From JANXYY01 sp035530875 (GTDB lineage Bacteria > Actinomycetota > Actinomycetes > Nanopelagicales > Nanopelagicaceae): DNA of 20,947 nt. The position numbers and the translations under genes were made by a program. Under the pieces are notes generated by a model, which saw nothing but the letters and a program-made list of their open reading frames with translations, was not told where the DNA came from and did not search any database. How positions within the stretch are numbered: the first letter of the stretch is position 1; every line of letters begins with the position of its first letter. The stretch is from contig DATKUB010000039.1 of the NCBI GenBank assembly GCA_035530875.1, forward strand, positions 1 through 20,947, given 5' to 3'. Positions 5,932 through 12,872 of the stretch are shown here, in pieces.

Positions 5932-7776
5932 ATGTCTAGAGCGGTCGGAATCGACCTCGGTACCACTAACTCCTGCGTCAGCGTGCTTGAAGGTGGCGAG
6001 GCGACGGTAATTGCCAATGCTGAAGGCGCTCGTACGACGCCTTCAGTTGTCGCCTTTGCCAAGAATGGCGAAGTCCTTGTCGGCGAGGTGGCCAAGCGCC
6101 AAGCAGTAACCAACATTGAACGGACGATTCGCTCCGTTAAGCGTCACATGGGCACTGACTGGAGCATCAAGATCGACGACAAGTCGTATACGGCTCAAGA
6201 AATCAGCGCCAGGGTTCTACAGAAGTTGAAGCGCGATGCCGAAGCATATCTGGGCGAGTCCGTATCAGATGCAGTCATTACAGTTCCCGCGTATTTCAAT
6301 GATGCTCAGCGTCAGGCAACCAAAGAGGCTGGCGAAATTGCCGGACTCAATGTACTTCGAATTGTTAACGAGCCCACCGCAGCCGCGCTTGCATACGGCC
6401 TTGATAAGGGCGATAAAGAGCAGACAATTCTCGTTTTCGACCTTGGTGGCGGAACGTTCGACGTCTCTCTCCTTGAGATCGGCGAGGGTGTTGTTGAGGT
6501 TAAGGCGACCAATGGCGATAACCACCTAGGCGGTGACGATTGGGATCAAGCGCTAGTTGATCATTTAGTTAAGAATTTCCAGAGCGCTCAAGGTATCGAT
6601 CTCACCAAGGACAAGATGGCGATGCAACGCATTCGCGAAGCGGCCGAGAAAGCAAAGATCGAACTTTCATCCTCACAGCAAACAAGCGTCAACCTTCCAT
6701 ACATCACTGTCGATGCTGAAAAGAACCCACTATTTCTAGATGAAACTCTTACGCGCGCGCAATTTCAGTCGCTGACAGCTGCTCTATTGGACAGGTGCCG
6801 CAAGCCGTTTGAAAATGTCATCAAGGATGCAGGCATCTCAATCGGCGAAATCGATCACGTTGTACTCGTTGGTGGTTCGACTCGGATGCCCGCAGTTGTT
6901 GACCTTGTTCGTTCGCTAACTGGTGGGCGTGAGCCAAATAAGGGCGTCAACCCGGACGAAGTGGTGGCGGTTGGTGCCAGCCTTCAGGCTGGCGTCTTGA
7001 AGGGTGAAGTCAAGGACGTGCTCCTTCTTGATGTCACCCCACTTTCTCTTGGTATTGAAACTAAGGGTGGGATCATGACCAAACTCATTGAGCGGAACAC
7101 CACCATCCCTACCAAGCGTTCTGAGATTTTTACAACTGCCGACGACAATCAACCCAGTGTGCAGATCCAAGTTTTCCAAGGCGAGCGCGAAATGGCTTCT
7201 TATAACAAGAAGCTTGGAATGTTCGAATTGACCGGGCTACCTCCTGCGCCTCGTGGCATTCCACAAATCGAAGTTACATTTGATATTGATGCCAATGGAA
7301 TCGTTCATGTCTCGGCCAAAGACTTGGGAACCGGTAAGGAGCAGCGCATGACCATCTCCGGCGGCTCTGCACTGCCAAAGGAAGATATCGAGCGCATGAT
7401 GAAGGATGCAGAAGCTCATGCTTCTGAGGATCACCAGCGCCGAGAAGAGGCCGAAATTCGTAACAACGCGGACTCTCTTGTTTACCAGACAGAAAAATTC
7501 ATCACTGACAACGATGCAGCACTTGCCGAAGGTGAAGCCGGCGCCAAGAAAGCAGAGGTCGAAGCAGCTCTGGCTGATTTGAAGGAAGCGCTCAAAGGCA
7601 CAGACTTCGCTGCGATCAAGAGTGAGACCGAGAAGGTTTCCGCGCTGAGCCAGGCGCTTGGGACAGCAATGTATGCCGCCAAGGCGTCCGACGAAGCGAG
7701 TTCAGAAGAGTCATCGGGAGAAGGTCAAAGCGATGATGACGTTGTTGACGCTGAGATTGTCGATGATCAAGAGTGA
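5932..7776 (+). CDS. dnaK: Molecular chaperone DnaK (Hsp70)
   Basis: The 614-residue ATP-dependent chaperone binds unfolded peptides, working with DnaJ (ATPase stimulation) and GrpE (nucleotide exchange). Phosphate-1 motif GIDLGTTNS is at residues 6-14, phosphate-2 is in LVFDLGGGTFDV, and the adenosine motif is in VVLVGGSTRMP. The hydrophobic linker DVLLLDVTPLSLG leads into the substrate-binding domain, and the acidic tail ends DAEIVDDQE. Length is typical for actinobacteria. The frame is open 195 nt upstream of this ATG, but the translated extension is unlike any Hsp70. The ATG chosen has Shine-Dalgarno GAGAGG 8 nt upstream and gives the conserved MSRAVGIDLG start. It is first in the dnaK-grpE-dnaJ-hspR operon under HAIR control. 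Confidence 0.99.
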   Translation: MSRAVGIDLGTTNSCVSVLEGGEATVIANAEGARTTPSVVAFAKNGEVLVGEVAKRQAVTNIERTIRSVKRHMGTDWSIKIDDKSYTAQEISARVLQKLKRDAEAYLGESVSDAVITVPAYFNDAQRQATKEAGEIAGLNVLRIVNEPTAAALAYGLDKGDKEQTILVFDLGGGTFDVSLLEIGEGVVEVKATNGDNHLGGDDWDQALVDHLVKNFQSAQGIDLTKDKMAMQRIREAAEKAKIELSSSQQTSVNLPYITVDAEKNPLFLDETLTRAQFQSLTAALLDRCRKPFENVIKDAGISIGEIDHVVLVGGSTRMPAVVDLVRSLTGGREPNKGVNPDEVVAVGASLQAGVLKGEVKDVLLLDVTPLSLGIETKGGIMTKLIERNTTIPTKRSEIFTTADDNQPSVQIQVFQGEREMASYNKKLGMFELTGLPPAPRGIPQIEVTFDIDANGIVHVSAKDLGTGKEQRMTISGGSALPKEDIERMMKDAEAHASEDHQRREEAEIRNNADSLVYQTEKFITDNDAALAEGEAGAKKAEVEAALADLKEALKGTDFAAIKSETEKVSALSQALGTAMYAAKASDEASSEESSGEGQSDDDVVDAEIVDDQE

Positions 7777-8288
7777 CTAACGAAGCCAACAAAGATGTGA
7801 CTAACAATGAGGAATCCTCCCCTACCGATTCGGTAGGGGAGGGCATCCTTGAAGAGTTGGTAGTCCCGGTTGAAGTTGATGAAGTTGCCACGCTGACGTC
7901 CGATCTCCAACGGCTTCAAGCCGAATACTCGAATTATCGAAAGAGGGTTGAACGGGATCGCCTAGTGAGCCGCGATCTAGCCGTTGCATCTGTTCTTTTG
8001 GAACTGATCCCCATTCTCGACGACATAGAGCGAGCTAGAGAGCACGGCGAACTTGAAGGCGGCTTTAAGGCGGTTGCGGAACAAGTTGAGAAAGTTGCCA
8101 CCAAGTTTGGACTTGAGCGCTTTGGCGAACCGGGGGTTCCATTTGATCCTGCAGTTCACGAGGCTCTAGTTCATTCAGTGTCGGAAGACGTCGACATAAT
8201 AACGGCCATCGAGATTTTGCAGCCTGGGTATCGATTGAACGATAGAACTCTCAGGCCTGCGCGTGTAGTCGTCGCAGATCCAGCCTAA
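7773..8288 (+). CDS. grpE: GrpE nucleotide exchange factor
   Basis: The 171-residue co-chaperone releases ADP from DnaK. An acidic, low-complexity N-terminus (1-40) precedes a long coiled-coil dimerisation helix (about 42-70). The conserved C-terminal beta domain has FGEPGVPFDPAVHEALVH and GYRLNDRTLRPARVVVA. The GTG start overlaps the dnaK stop by 4 nt (GTGA), which implies translational coupling. A second in-frame GTG at 7797 sits in a repeat of the same 9-mer (GTGACTAAC at 7773 and 7797), so the true start could be 8 codons later. A perfect hairpin lies inside codons 15-24 (separate entry). Confidence 0.96.
   Translation: MTNEANKDVTNNEESSPTDSVGEGILEELVVPVEVDEVATLTSDLQRLQAEYSNYRKRVERDRLVSRDLAVASVLLELIPILDDIERAREHGELEGGFKAVAEQVEKVATKFGLERFGEPGVPFDPAVHEALVHSVSEDVDIITAIEILQPGYRLNDRTLRPARVVVADPA
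7816..7842 (+). promoter_or_regulatory. Strong intragenic RNA hairpin at the 5' end of grpE
   Basis: CCTCCCCTACCG (7816-7827) and CGGTAGGGGAGG (7831-7842) are perfectly complementary: a 12-bp stem, 8 of them G-C, with a 3-nt loop ATT (or 11 bp with a 5-nt loop). It lies 43 nt into grpE, just after the dnaK/grpE junction. No U-run follows, so it is not a classic intrinsic terminator. The 3' arm is Shine-Dalgarno-like and the 5' arm anti-Shine-Dalgarno-like. A role as mRNA 3'-end stabiliser for dnaK, attenuator or ribosome pause is inferred only. Confidence 0.6.
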
Positions 8289-8312
8289 TTTCATCGATTT
8301 TGGAGGTGGCGC

Positions 8313-9236
8313 ATGAGTGCTCGTGACATGTACGAGAAGGATTACTACGCAGCTCTTGGCGTTGCCAAAGATGCCGATGCGGCCGCGATTAAGAAGGTTT
8401 ATCGTAAATTAGCCCGCGAATTTCATCCGGATACCAGCAAAGGCGACAAGAAAGACGAAGCTCGTTTCAAGGAAGTTTCTGAAGCGTACGAAGTCCTTTC
8501 AGACCCGGCTTCGCGTGCCGAATATGATGAGGCACGCGCACTCTATGCAGGCGGTGGCTTCCGAAGGCAGACCGCTTATGCGGGCGGAAATGTCAACGAC
8601 ATGTTCAATGGCGCCGGTGATCTAAATGACATGCTCAGCGGCCTTTTTGGACAGCGCTCTAGAGGCCCTCGCCGCGGATCGGATCAGCAGACAGAAGCCA
8701 CGATCTCTTTCCGAGATGCGATTAACGGCACGATGCTCCCGCTCAGGGTTTCACTTGATGGCAAGACAAGCACCATAAACGCGAGGGTCCCGGCCGGAGT
8801 GAATGACGGCGCAAGAATTAGATTGAAAGGCAAGGGTGGAAAAGGTGAACGCGGGGCCACTGCAGGCGATCTCTTCGTGAATATTCATGTCACCCCCCAT
8901 CCCGTGTTCGGTCGAAAAGGTGAAAATCTTACGATGACGGTCCCGGTCACTTTCCCCGAGGCGACTCTTGGTGCTGATATTGAAGTTCCTACTCTCGACG
9001 AAGGTAACGTCACCTTGCGATTAGCGCCAGGAACTGCAAGTGGGCGAACGCTGCGTGTTAAGGGCAAAGGCGTTGCCAAGACGCACGGCGCACGCGGCGA
9101 TCTTCTCGTGACGATTGAGGTGGCAGTGCCGCAGCGACTCGAGGCTAAAGAGCGAGACGCGTTAGAGATGTATGCAAAGGAAACGTCCCATCACGATGCA
9201 CGAAAAGAATTTCTAGCCAAAGCCAAACAGCGATGA
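8313..9236 (+). CDS. dnaJ: DnaJ-type co-chaperone without zinc finger (class B / CbpA-like)
   Basis: The 307-residue Hsp40 delivers clients to DnaK and stimulates its ATPase. The J domain spans about residues 8-75 with the HPD motif in REFHPDTSKGD. A Gly-rich, Asn/Asp-Met linker (80-120, repeats like NDMFNG and NDMLSG) leads to two C-terminal beta domains (about 128-290) ending in a lysine-rich tail. There is no cysteine anywhere, so the four CxxCxGxG zinc motifs of classical DnaJ are absent, and the protein is some 80-90 residues shorter than classical DnaJ. The ATG has a good Shine-Dalgarno, GGAGGTG, 5-6 nt upstream. It overlaps hspR by 4 nt. A classical DnaJ may exist elsewhere in the genome. 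Confidence 0.95.
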   Translation: MSARDMYEKDYYAALGVAKDADAAAIKKVYRKLAREFHPDTSKGDKKDEARFKEVSEAYEVLSDPASRAEYDEARALYAGGGFRRQTAYAGGNVNDMFNGAGDLNDMLSGLFGQRSRGPRRGSDQQTEATISFRDAINGTMLPLRVSLDGKTSTINARVPAGVNDGARIRLKGKGGKGERGATAGDLFVNIHVTPHPVFGRKGENLTMTVPVTFPEATLGADIEVPTLDEGNVTLRLAPGTASGRTLRVKGKGVAKTHGARGDLLVTIEVAVPQRLEAKERDALEMYAKETSHHDARKEFLAKAKQR

Positions 9237-9604
9237 ACGATTTCGTGCCACCAGAGGACGCGGCTGTCTATGTGATCAGTGTGGCCGCGGAGATCTCTGG
9301 CATGCATGCCCAAACTCTGCGCCAGTACGACAGGTTAGGTCTTGTCTCCCCTGATCGCGCTAGCGGCCGAGGACGTAGGTATTCACTTCGGGATATCGCG
9401 ATGTTGCGAGAAGTACAACGGCTTGCGACCGAAGGAATTAATCTGGCAGGGATAAAGAAGATTCTTGAATTAGAAGAAACTAATAGGACTCTGAGTACTG
9501 AAGTATCAGATCTGCGCAATCAGTTGGCGGGAGCGCCTCCACGTCGAGATTTGGTGCCATGGAGCGAATCTCGATCGTTTGTTATTTGGCGCTCAGATCG
9601 ATAG
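9233..9604 (+). CDS. hspR: HspR heat-shock repressor (MerR family)
   Basis: The 123-residue repressor has an N-terminal MerR-type winged helix (about residues 12-80) with VYVISVAAEISGMHAQTLRQ and YDRLGLVSPDRASGRGRRYS, both near-signature for HspR. A short coiled coil (LELEETNRTLSTEVSDLRNQL) and a basic/aromatic tail follow. HspR binds HAIR repeats, and in Streptomyces DnaK acts as its co-repressor. The two HAIR sites upstream of dnaK make this a self-contained feedback loop. The ATG overlaps the dnaJ stop by 4 nt. The 3' end overlaps the oppositely oriented hepT gene by 23 bp, and no terminator is visible between them. Confidence 0.97.
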   Translation: MNDFVPPEDAAVYVISVAAEISGMHAQTLRQYDRLGLVSPDRASGRGRRYSLRDIAMLREVQRLATEGINLAGIKKILELEETNRTLSTEVSDLRNQLAGAPPRRDLVPWSESRSFVIWRSDR

Positions 9605-9944
9605 ACCCTCTTGAGATCTCAGAGAGGCAAGCTTTCCGCAATAGTTCGAGCGGTTCGTCCAAAGTTGTTTTGGTTACTTCGCTGACTACTCGAAAGTAGT
9701 CATGGGCAAGAACGTCACGCATGCCGGCAATTGCCCTCCAGGGAACCTGATTATTCCTCTCCGTGATTTCCGGACTCAGCCTCTTTGCTGCTTCGCCGAT
9801 GACAAGCAGGTCATAAAGAATTGCGTCGAATGAGGTACGAAGCAGGTTGCTGTCAGACTCAATCAGAAAGGTCTCAGCGATCTTTGCCGCTTCAATTCTT
9901 TCGACGATATCTTGGAGAAACTGCTGGTCCGTCCGCCGGCTCAT
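9582..9944 (-). CDS. hepT: HepT-like HEPN toxin (DUF86)
   Basis: The 120-residue all-alpha protein has the HEPN RNase motif Rx4HxY as R76-DVLA-H81-D-Y83, plus the family segment LLVIGEAAKRLSPE at about 46-59. Characterised HepT toxins cleave RNA, and the cognate MntA antitoxin inactivates them by adding AMP to the tyrosine of this motif, here Y83. The start overlaps the antitoxin stop by 4 nt (ATGA), with the antitoxin translated first. All catalytic residues are intact, so the toxin is predicted to be active. Its last 23 bp overlap the end of hspR on the other strand. Toxin activity is inferred from family knowledge. Confidence 0.88.
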   Translation of the reverse strand: MSRRTDQQFLQDIVERIEAAKIAETFLIESDSNLLRTSFDAILYDLLVIGEAAKRLSPEITERNNQVPWRAIAGMRDVLAHDYFRVVSEVTKTTLDEPLELLRKACLSEISRGSIDLSAK

Positions 9945-10444
9945 AACGGGACCGCCTCTCTTAAAGCGTTCTTTAACACGTCTGAGCGCAGCATCTTCGC
10001 GGGGGCAACGTCAACATGCTCGCCGAGCAACTCTGAGAGATCAACAGTCAATTCTGCAATGGCGACAAGACCGCGCGAAATATCGAAATCGACGAGCAAG
10101 TCAATGTCGCTGTTTACGTCATCTTCGGAGCGAGCGACTGATCCAAATATTCGAACGTTATGTACGTCCAAACTTCTGGCCCGTTCTAGGATTTCGTGCC
10201 GCATGAGTTTCAGTTTTCGAGCCCGGTGACCGGAGAGGTTGCTAGCAGGTGCTTCCACGACTTCTACGACAAGATCGGCTCCCGCAGCCCGCACCAATCG
10301 CTTCAACGTTGAGAATGAAGGAGAGACGCGGCCCGCTTCGTAACGAGCCACCGCGGCTTGGGAAGTACCGGCTCGAGAGGCCAATTGTGACTGGGTTAAT
10401 CCCGCCTTCTGCCTGGTGATAGCGATGAGGTCGGGAACGTCCAT
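9941..10444 (-). CDS. mntA: MntA-like nucleotidyltransferase antitoxin fused to an XRE-type HTH
   Basis: The 167-residue protein has two domains. Residues 4-60 form a Cro/C1-type helix-turn-helix (LTQSQLASRAGTSQAAVARYEAG). Residues 78-165 form a minimal nucleotidyltransferase with the signature G101-S102, x10, D113-x-D115 and a likely third acid, D145. It should AMPylate and neutralise HepT and also repress its own promoter. An open frame begins 27 nt upstream at 10471, but that ATG lies within the operator. The ATG at 10444 is preferred because a consensus-spaced promoter places the transcription start exactly there and the HTH begins directly after it. MntA antitoxins usually lack an HTH, so the fusion is notable. 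Confidence 0.87.
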   Translation of the reverse strand: MDVPDLIAITRQKAGLTQSQLASRAGTSQAAVARYEAGRVSPSFSTLKRLVRAAGADLVVEVVEAPASNLSGHRARKLKLMRHEILERARSLDVHNVRIFGSVARSEDDVNSDIDLLVDFDISRGLVAIAELTVDLSELLGEHVDVAPAKMLRSDVLKNALREAVPL

Positions 10445-10482
10445 GGGTTGAGAATATGCCGGTACCGGCATATTTTCAACCC
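10445..10482. promoter_or_regulatory. 38-bp near-perfect palindromic operator of the toxin-antitoxin pair
   Basis: The left arm gggttgagaatatgccggt and right arm accggcatattttcaaccc are reverse complements except for one position (g10452/t10475). The inner 22 bp (10453-10474) is perfect. It lies flush against the antitoxin ATG and covers the whole predicted promoter. It is the obvious binding site for the antitoxin's HTH. Confidence 0.85.
10451..10479 (-). promoter_or_regulatory. Predicted leaderless promoter of mntA-hepT
   Basis: On the minus strand the elements are -35 TTGAAA (10479-10474), a 17-bp spacer, -10 TATTCT (10456-10451), 6 nt, then ATG. Every spacing is optimal and the predicted start is the A of ATG. 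Because the site is a palindrome, the plus strand also carries TTGAGA-N17-TATTTT pointing into the aminotransferase gene in antisense. Confidence 0.7.
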
Positions 10483-10486
10483 AGAT

Positions 10487-11659
10487 TCAACTGTTTTGGT
10501 CCTTGAAGCCGTTTTCAAGTCTGGCCAAGGCGAGGTCCAGGACCTCAGGTTTTTTGCAGAATGCGAAGCGGGCGTAGGCAGCCCCGCGCGCGGGATCGAA
10601 GTAAAAAACATGTGAGGGTATTGCTACGACGCCCGTTCGTTCGGGCAAGGCCAGGCAGAACTCATTGGCAGTGCTGTAACCCAGTGAGCGTACGTCTATG
10701 GTTGCAAAATATGTGCCCCTCGGCTGGTGAACCTCGACTCCGATGTTCCTCAGTCCATCGCAAAATTGGTCGCGCGATTTTTTTAGGGTCAAGTGCAGAT
10801 CATTAAGCCAGTCGTCACCATCTTTGAGCGCGTCAGCAATTGCATATTGAAATGGTCCGCCGCTAACAAAAGTGAGGAATTGTTTAACGGCTCGAACTGC
10901 TGCAACAAGATCGGCGGGTCCGGTAACCCAACCAATTTTCCAACCAGTGAGTGAGAACAGTTTTCCCGCTGAGGAAATTGTCAGGGTTCGCTCTCTCATT
11001 CCGGGTAGCGACGCAAGTAAAATATGGTCGCGGTCAAAAGCCATGTGTTCGTAAACTTCATCGCTGATGACGATCAGATCGTTTGCGATTGCAACCTGTG
11101 CAATCGCATCGACCTCGGCGCGAGAAAGGACCGCACCGGTTGGATTGTGCGGGGTATTGATGAGAAGAATCTTGGTCCGCTTCGTGACGGCGCGGGCTAA
11201 CTCGTCAGTATCCAATGCGTAATCGGGCCCCTGGAGCGTGACTGGAACTATTCGCCCTCGGGCCATTGCTATTGCTGCGCGGTAAGAATCGTAGAAAGGT
11301 TCCAGGGCGATGACTTCATCGTCAGTATCAACTAGCGAAATCAGAGCGGCGGTTATTGCTTCAGTCGCACCGGCAGTTACGAGTACTTCATCGTTTGGGT
11401 CAAACTCGAGCCCATACCAACGAAATTGGTGATCAGCAATTGCCTTCCGCAAGCCCAAGATCCCTGGGCCAGGAGGGTATTGGTTGCCCTTACCGTCGAT
11501 AACTGCCCGGGCGGCCGCTTCTCGAATCCACAGTGGGCCGTCAGTATCAGGAAAGCCCTGTCCCAGATTGATGGAGTTCGTATCCGAAGCAAGAGCGGAA
11601 TATTGGGCGAAGACGGTGGTGCCAAGTGAGGCCAGATGGGGTACTGCATTTCTCTCCAT
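10487..11659 (-). CDS. PLP-dependent class I aminotransferase (DapC-like)
   Basis: The 390-residue fold-type I enzyme shows INLGQGFPDTDGP near residue 30, the ring-stacking and phosphate region of TAGATEAI (95-102), NTPHNPTGAV at 168-177, SDEVYEHM at 199-206 and Schiff-base lysine K233 in SSAGKLFSLTGWKIGW. This subgroup includes actinobacterial N-succinyldiaminopimelate aminotransferase (Rv0858c-like, lysine/cell-wall DAP synthesis) and kynurenine/glutamine-type aminotransferases. DapC is the likelier role in an actinobacterium, but substrate cannot be fixed from sequence. It is divergent from pyrE across a 37-bp spacer with shared symmetry. AGGAG lies only 2 nt before ATG, too close for normal initiation. 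A 4-bp gap separates its stop from the toxin-antitoxin operator. Confidence 0.88.
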   Translation of the reverse strand: MERNAVPHLASLGTTVFAQYSALASDTNSINLGQGFPDTDGPLWIREAAARAVIDGKGNQYPPGPGILGLRKAIADHQFRWYGLEFDPNDEVLVTAGATEAITAALISLVDTDDEVIALEPFYDSYRAAIAMARGRIVPVTLQGPDYALDTDELARAVTKRTKILLINTPHNPTGAVLSRAEVDAIAQVAIANDLIVISDEVYEHMAFDRDHILLASLPGMRERTLTISSAGKLFSLTGWKIGWVTGPADLVAAVRAVKQFLTFVSGGPFQYAIADALKDGDDWLNDLHLTLKKSRDQFCDGLRNIGVEVHQPRGTYFATIDVRSLGYSTANEFCLALPERTGVVAIPSHVFYFDPARGAAYARFAFCKKPEVLDLALARLENGFKDQNS

Positions 11660-11666
11660 GTCTCCT

Positions 11667-11690
11667 AGCGTAAGCGTCTACCCTTACGCT
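11667..11690. promoter_or_regulatory. Inverted repeat with back-to-back -10 boxes between aminotransferase gene and pyrE
   Basis: AGCGTAAG (11667-11674) and CTTACGCT (11683-11690) form a perfect 8-bp inverted repeat with an 8-bp centre, inside a 37-bp divergent spacer. The arms supply outward-facing TACGCT boxes. On the plus strand this is followed by 6 nt and the pyrE ATG. On the minus strand it is followed by 7 nt and the aminotransferase ATG. Both fit leaderless TAnnnT promoters. The repeat could also be an operator. Confidence 0.5.
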
Positions 11691-11696
11691 TTGGGC

Positions 11697-12233
11697 ATGA
11701 GCGATCAGAAGATTCTTCTCGAGCAGATTAAATCTAAGGCGATCGTCCTCGGCAAGGTGGTTCTCTCCAGCGGGCAAGAGGCCGACTATTACGTGGATCT
11801 GCGCCGAGTGACTTTGGACGGTGAGGCTGCGCCGCTAATTGGTCGTGTTATGCGCGCACTTACTAGCAGTTTGGATTACGACGCCGTCGGCGGACTGACG
11901 CTTGGTGCCGATCCGGTAGCGGCGGCTATGTTGCACTCGGCTGCGGCAGACGGCAAGAAACTTGATGCATTCGTTGTGCGAAAGAGCGAGAAGCAGCATG
12001 GCTTACAACGTCGAATCGAAGGTCCCGATGTCGCTGGCCGTCGGGTTCTCGCCGTGGAGGACACTTCGACCACTGGCGGTTCAGTCCTAACCGCCGTTGA
12101 GGCACTTCGAGAGGCCGGTGCTGAAGTGGTCGGGGTCGCAGTGATTGTTGAGCGTGGTGCGGCGCCGACAATTAAAGAAGCCGGCCTTCCCTATTTTGCT
12201 GCGTATTCGCTCTCTGATCTTGGCCTCGGATAG
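11697..12233 (+). CDS. pyrE: Orotate phosphoribosyltransferase
   Basis: The 178-residue enzyme joins orotate to PRPP giving OMP, the fifth step of de novo pyrimidine synthesis. The PRPP-binding motif VLAVEDTSTTGGS spans residues 117-129, with acids E121/D122. The substrate-binding GLTLGADPVA lies at about 66-75 and the flexible loop RKSEKQHGLQRRIEG at 95-109. Length is normal. The frame is open far upstream inside the aminotransferase gene, but only this ATG yields the family N-terminus with the SGQEADYYVDLR segment at the right place. Other pyr genes are not adjacent. It converges on dedA with 3 bp between the stops. Confidence 0.94.
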   Translation: MSDQKILLEQIKSKAIVLGKVVLSSGQEADYYVDLRRVTLDGEAAPLIGRVMRALTSSLDYDAVGGLTLGADPVAAAMLHSAAADGKKLDAFVVRKSEKQHGLQRRIEGPDVAGRRVLAVEDTSTTGGSVLTAVEALREAGAEVVGVAVIVERGAAPTIKEAGLPYFAAYSLSDLGLG

Positions 12234-12236
12234 TCC

Positions 12237-12866
12237 TTATTGCTTCCTTCGCTTTCTTTCTGCGCGCAGCTCCAGACCGATGGGGATCACACTGATCACG
12301 ATGATTATGGCGACCAGCGGAAGCAAGTAACGATCGACCGATCCTTTTAATTTCTCACCCAACCAGAATCCGATCAGGGCTACGGTCTCAGTCCAGAGAA
12401 TGCCGCCGATTAAATTCCAGCGAAAGAATCGTCCGGCCGGAACCTTGAGCACTCCGGCGAGCGGATTCACCAAGGTTCGAACGACTGGGACAAAGCGAGC
12501 CAGGATGATGGCCCGTCCCTCGCCGTACTTTGCCAGCCACTCTTCGGCTCGCACAACGCGACGTTGATTGAATACCCGGCCGTCGGGTCGATCAAAAAAC
12601 GGCCTGCCGTATTTGGCGCCAATGTAATGTCCAACTTGAGCGCCCAGAACAGCCGCAAACGGAGCGCCAATCAGCAGGGCCGGCAACGAAAGATGTGTGC
12701 CGACCAGCGCTGTTGCCGTTCCTGAGGCAGATACCCCGGCCACAAAGAGGAGCGAGTCACCCGGCAGCACCAGGCCTATTAGCAGGCCAGTCTCGACGAA
12801 GAGGACAAATAGGACACCAACCAGACCCAGAGTGGCGACGATCCAATTGGCATTTAGCAGATTCAT
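12237..12866 (-). CDS. DedA-family inner-membrane protein
   Basis: The 209-residue DedA/SNARE-associated (VTT-type) membrane protein has hydrophobic segments at about 8-35, 60-84, 118-140, 150-170 and 180-200. Key residues seen in this family are present: E25, the PGD at 35-37 (D37), R124 and R130 in ARFVPVVRTLVNPLAG. The C-terminus is strongly basic (RAERKRRKQ). DedA proteins are proposed lipid-carrier flippases or proton-coupled transporters affecting envelope homeostasis; C55-P and phosphatidylethanolamine recycling are known for some members. The exact substrate here is unknown. It is monocistronic by position, divergent from fba and convergent with pyrE. Confidence 0.92.
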   Translation of the reverse strand: MNLLNANWIVATLGLVGVLFVLFVETGLLIGLVLPGDSLLFVAGVSASGTATALVGTHLSLPALLIGAPFAAVLGAQVGHYIGAKYGRPFFDRPDGRVFNQRRVVRAEEWLAKYGEGRAIILARFVPVVRTLVNPLAGVLKVPAGRFFRWNLIGGILWTETVALIGFWLGEKLKGSVDRYLLPLVAIIIVISVIPIGLELRAERKRRKQ

Positions 12867-12872
12867 GGGATG

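Noticed and set aside
10445..10471. Longer antitoxin start (nine extra residues)
   Set aside because: The ATG at 10471 lies in the centre of the operator palindrome; promoter spacing points to the ATG at 10444.
11484..11696. Upstream extension of pyrE into the aminotransferase gene
   Set aside because: The extra residues are antisense shadow of the aminotransferase; the family N-terminus begins at 11697.
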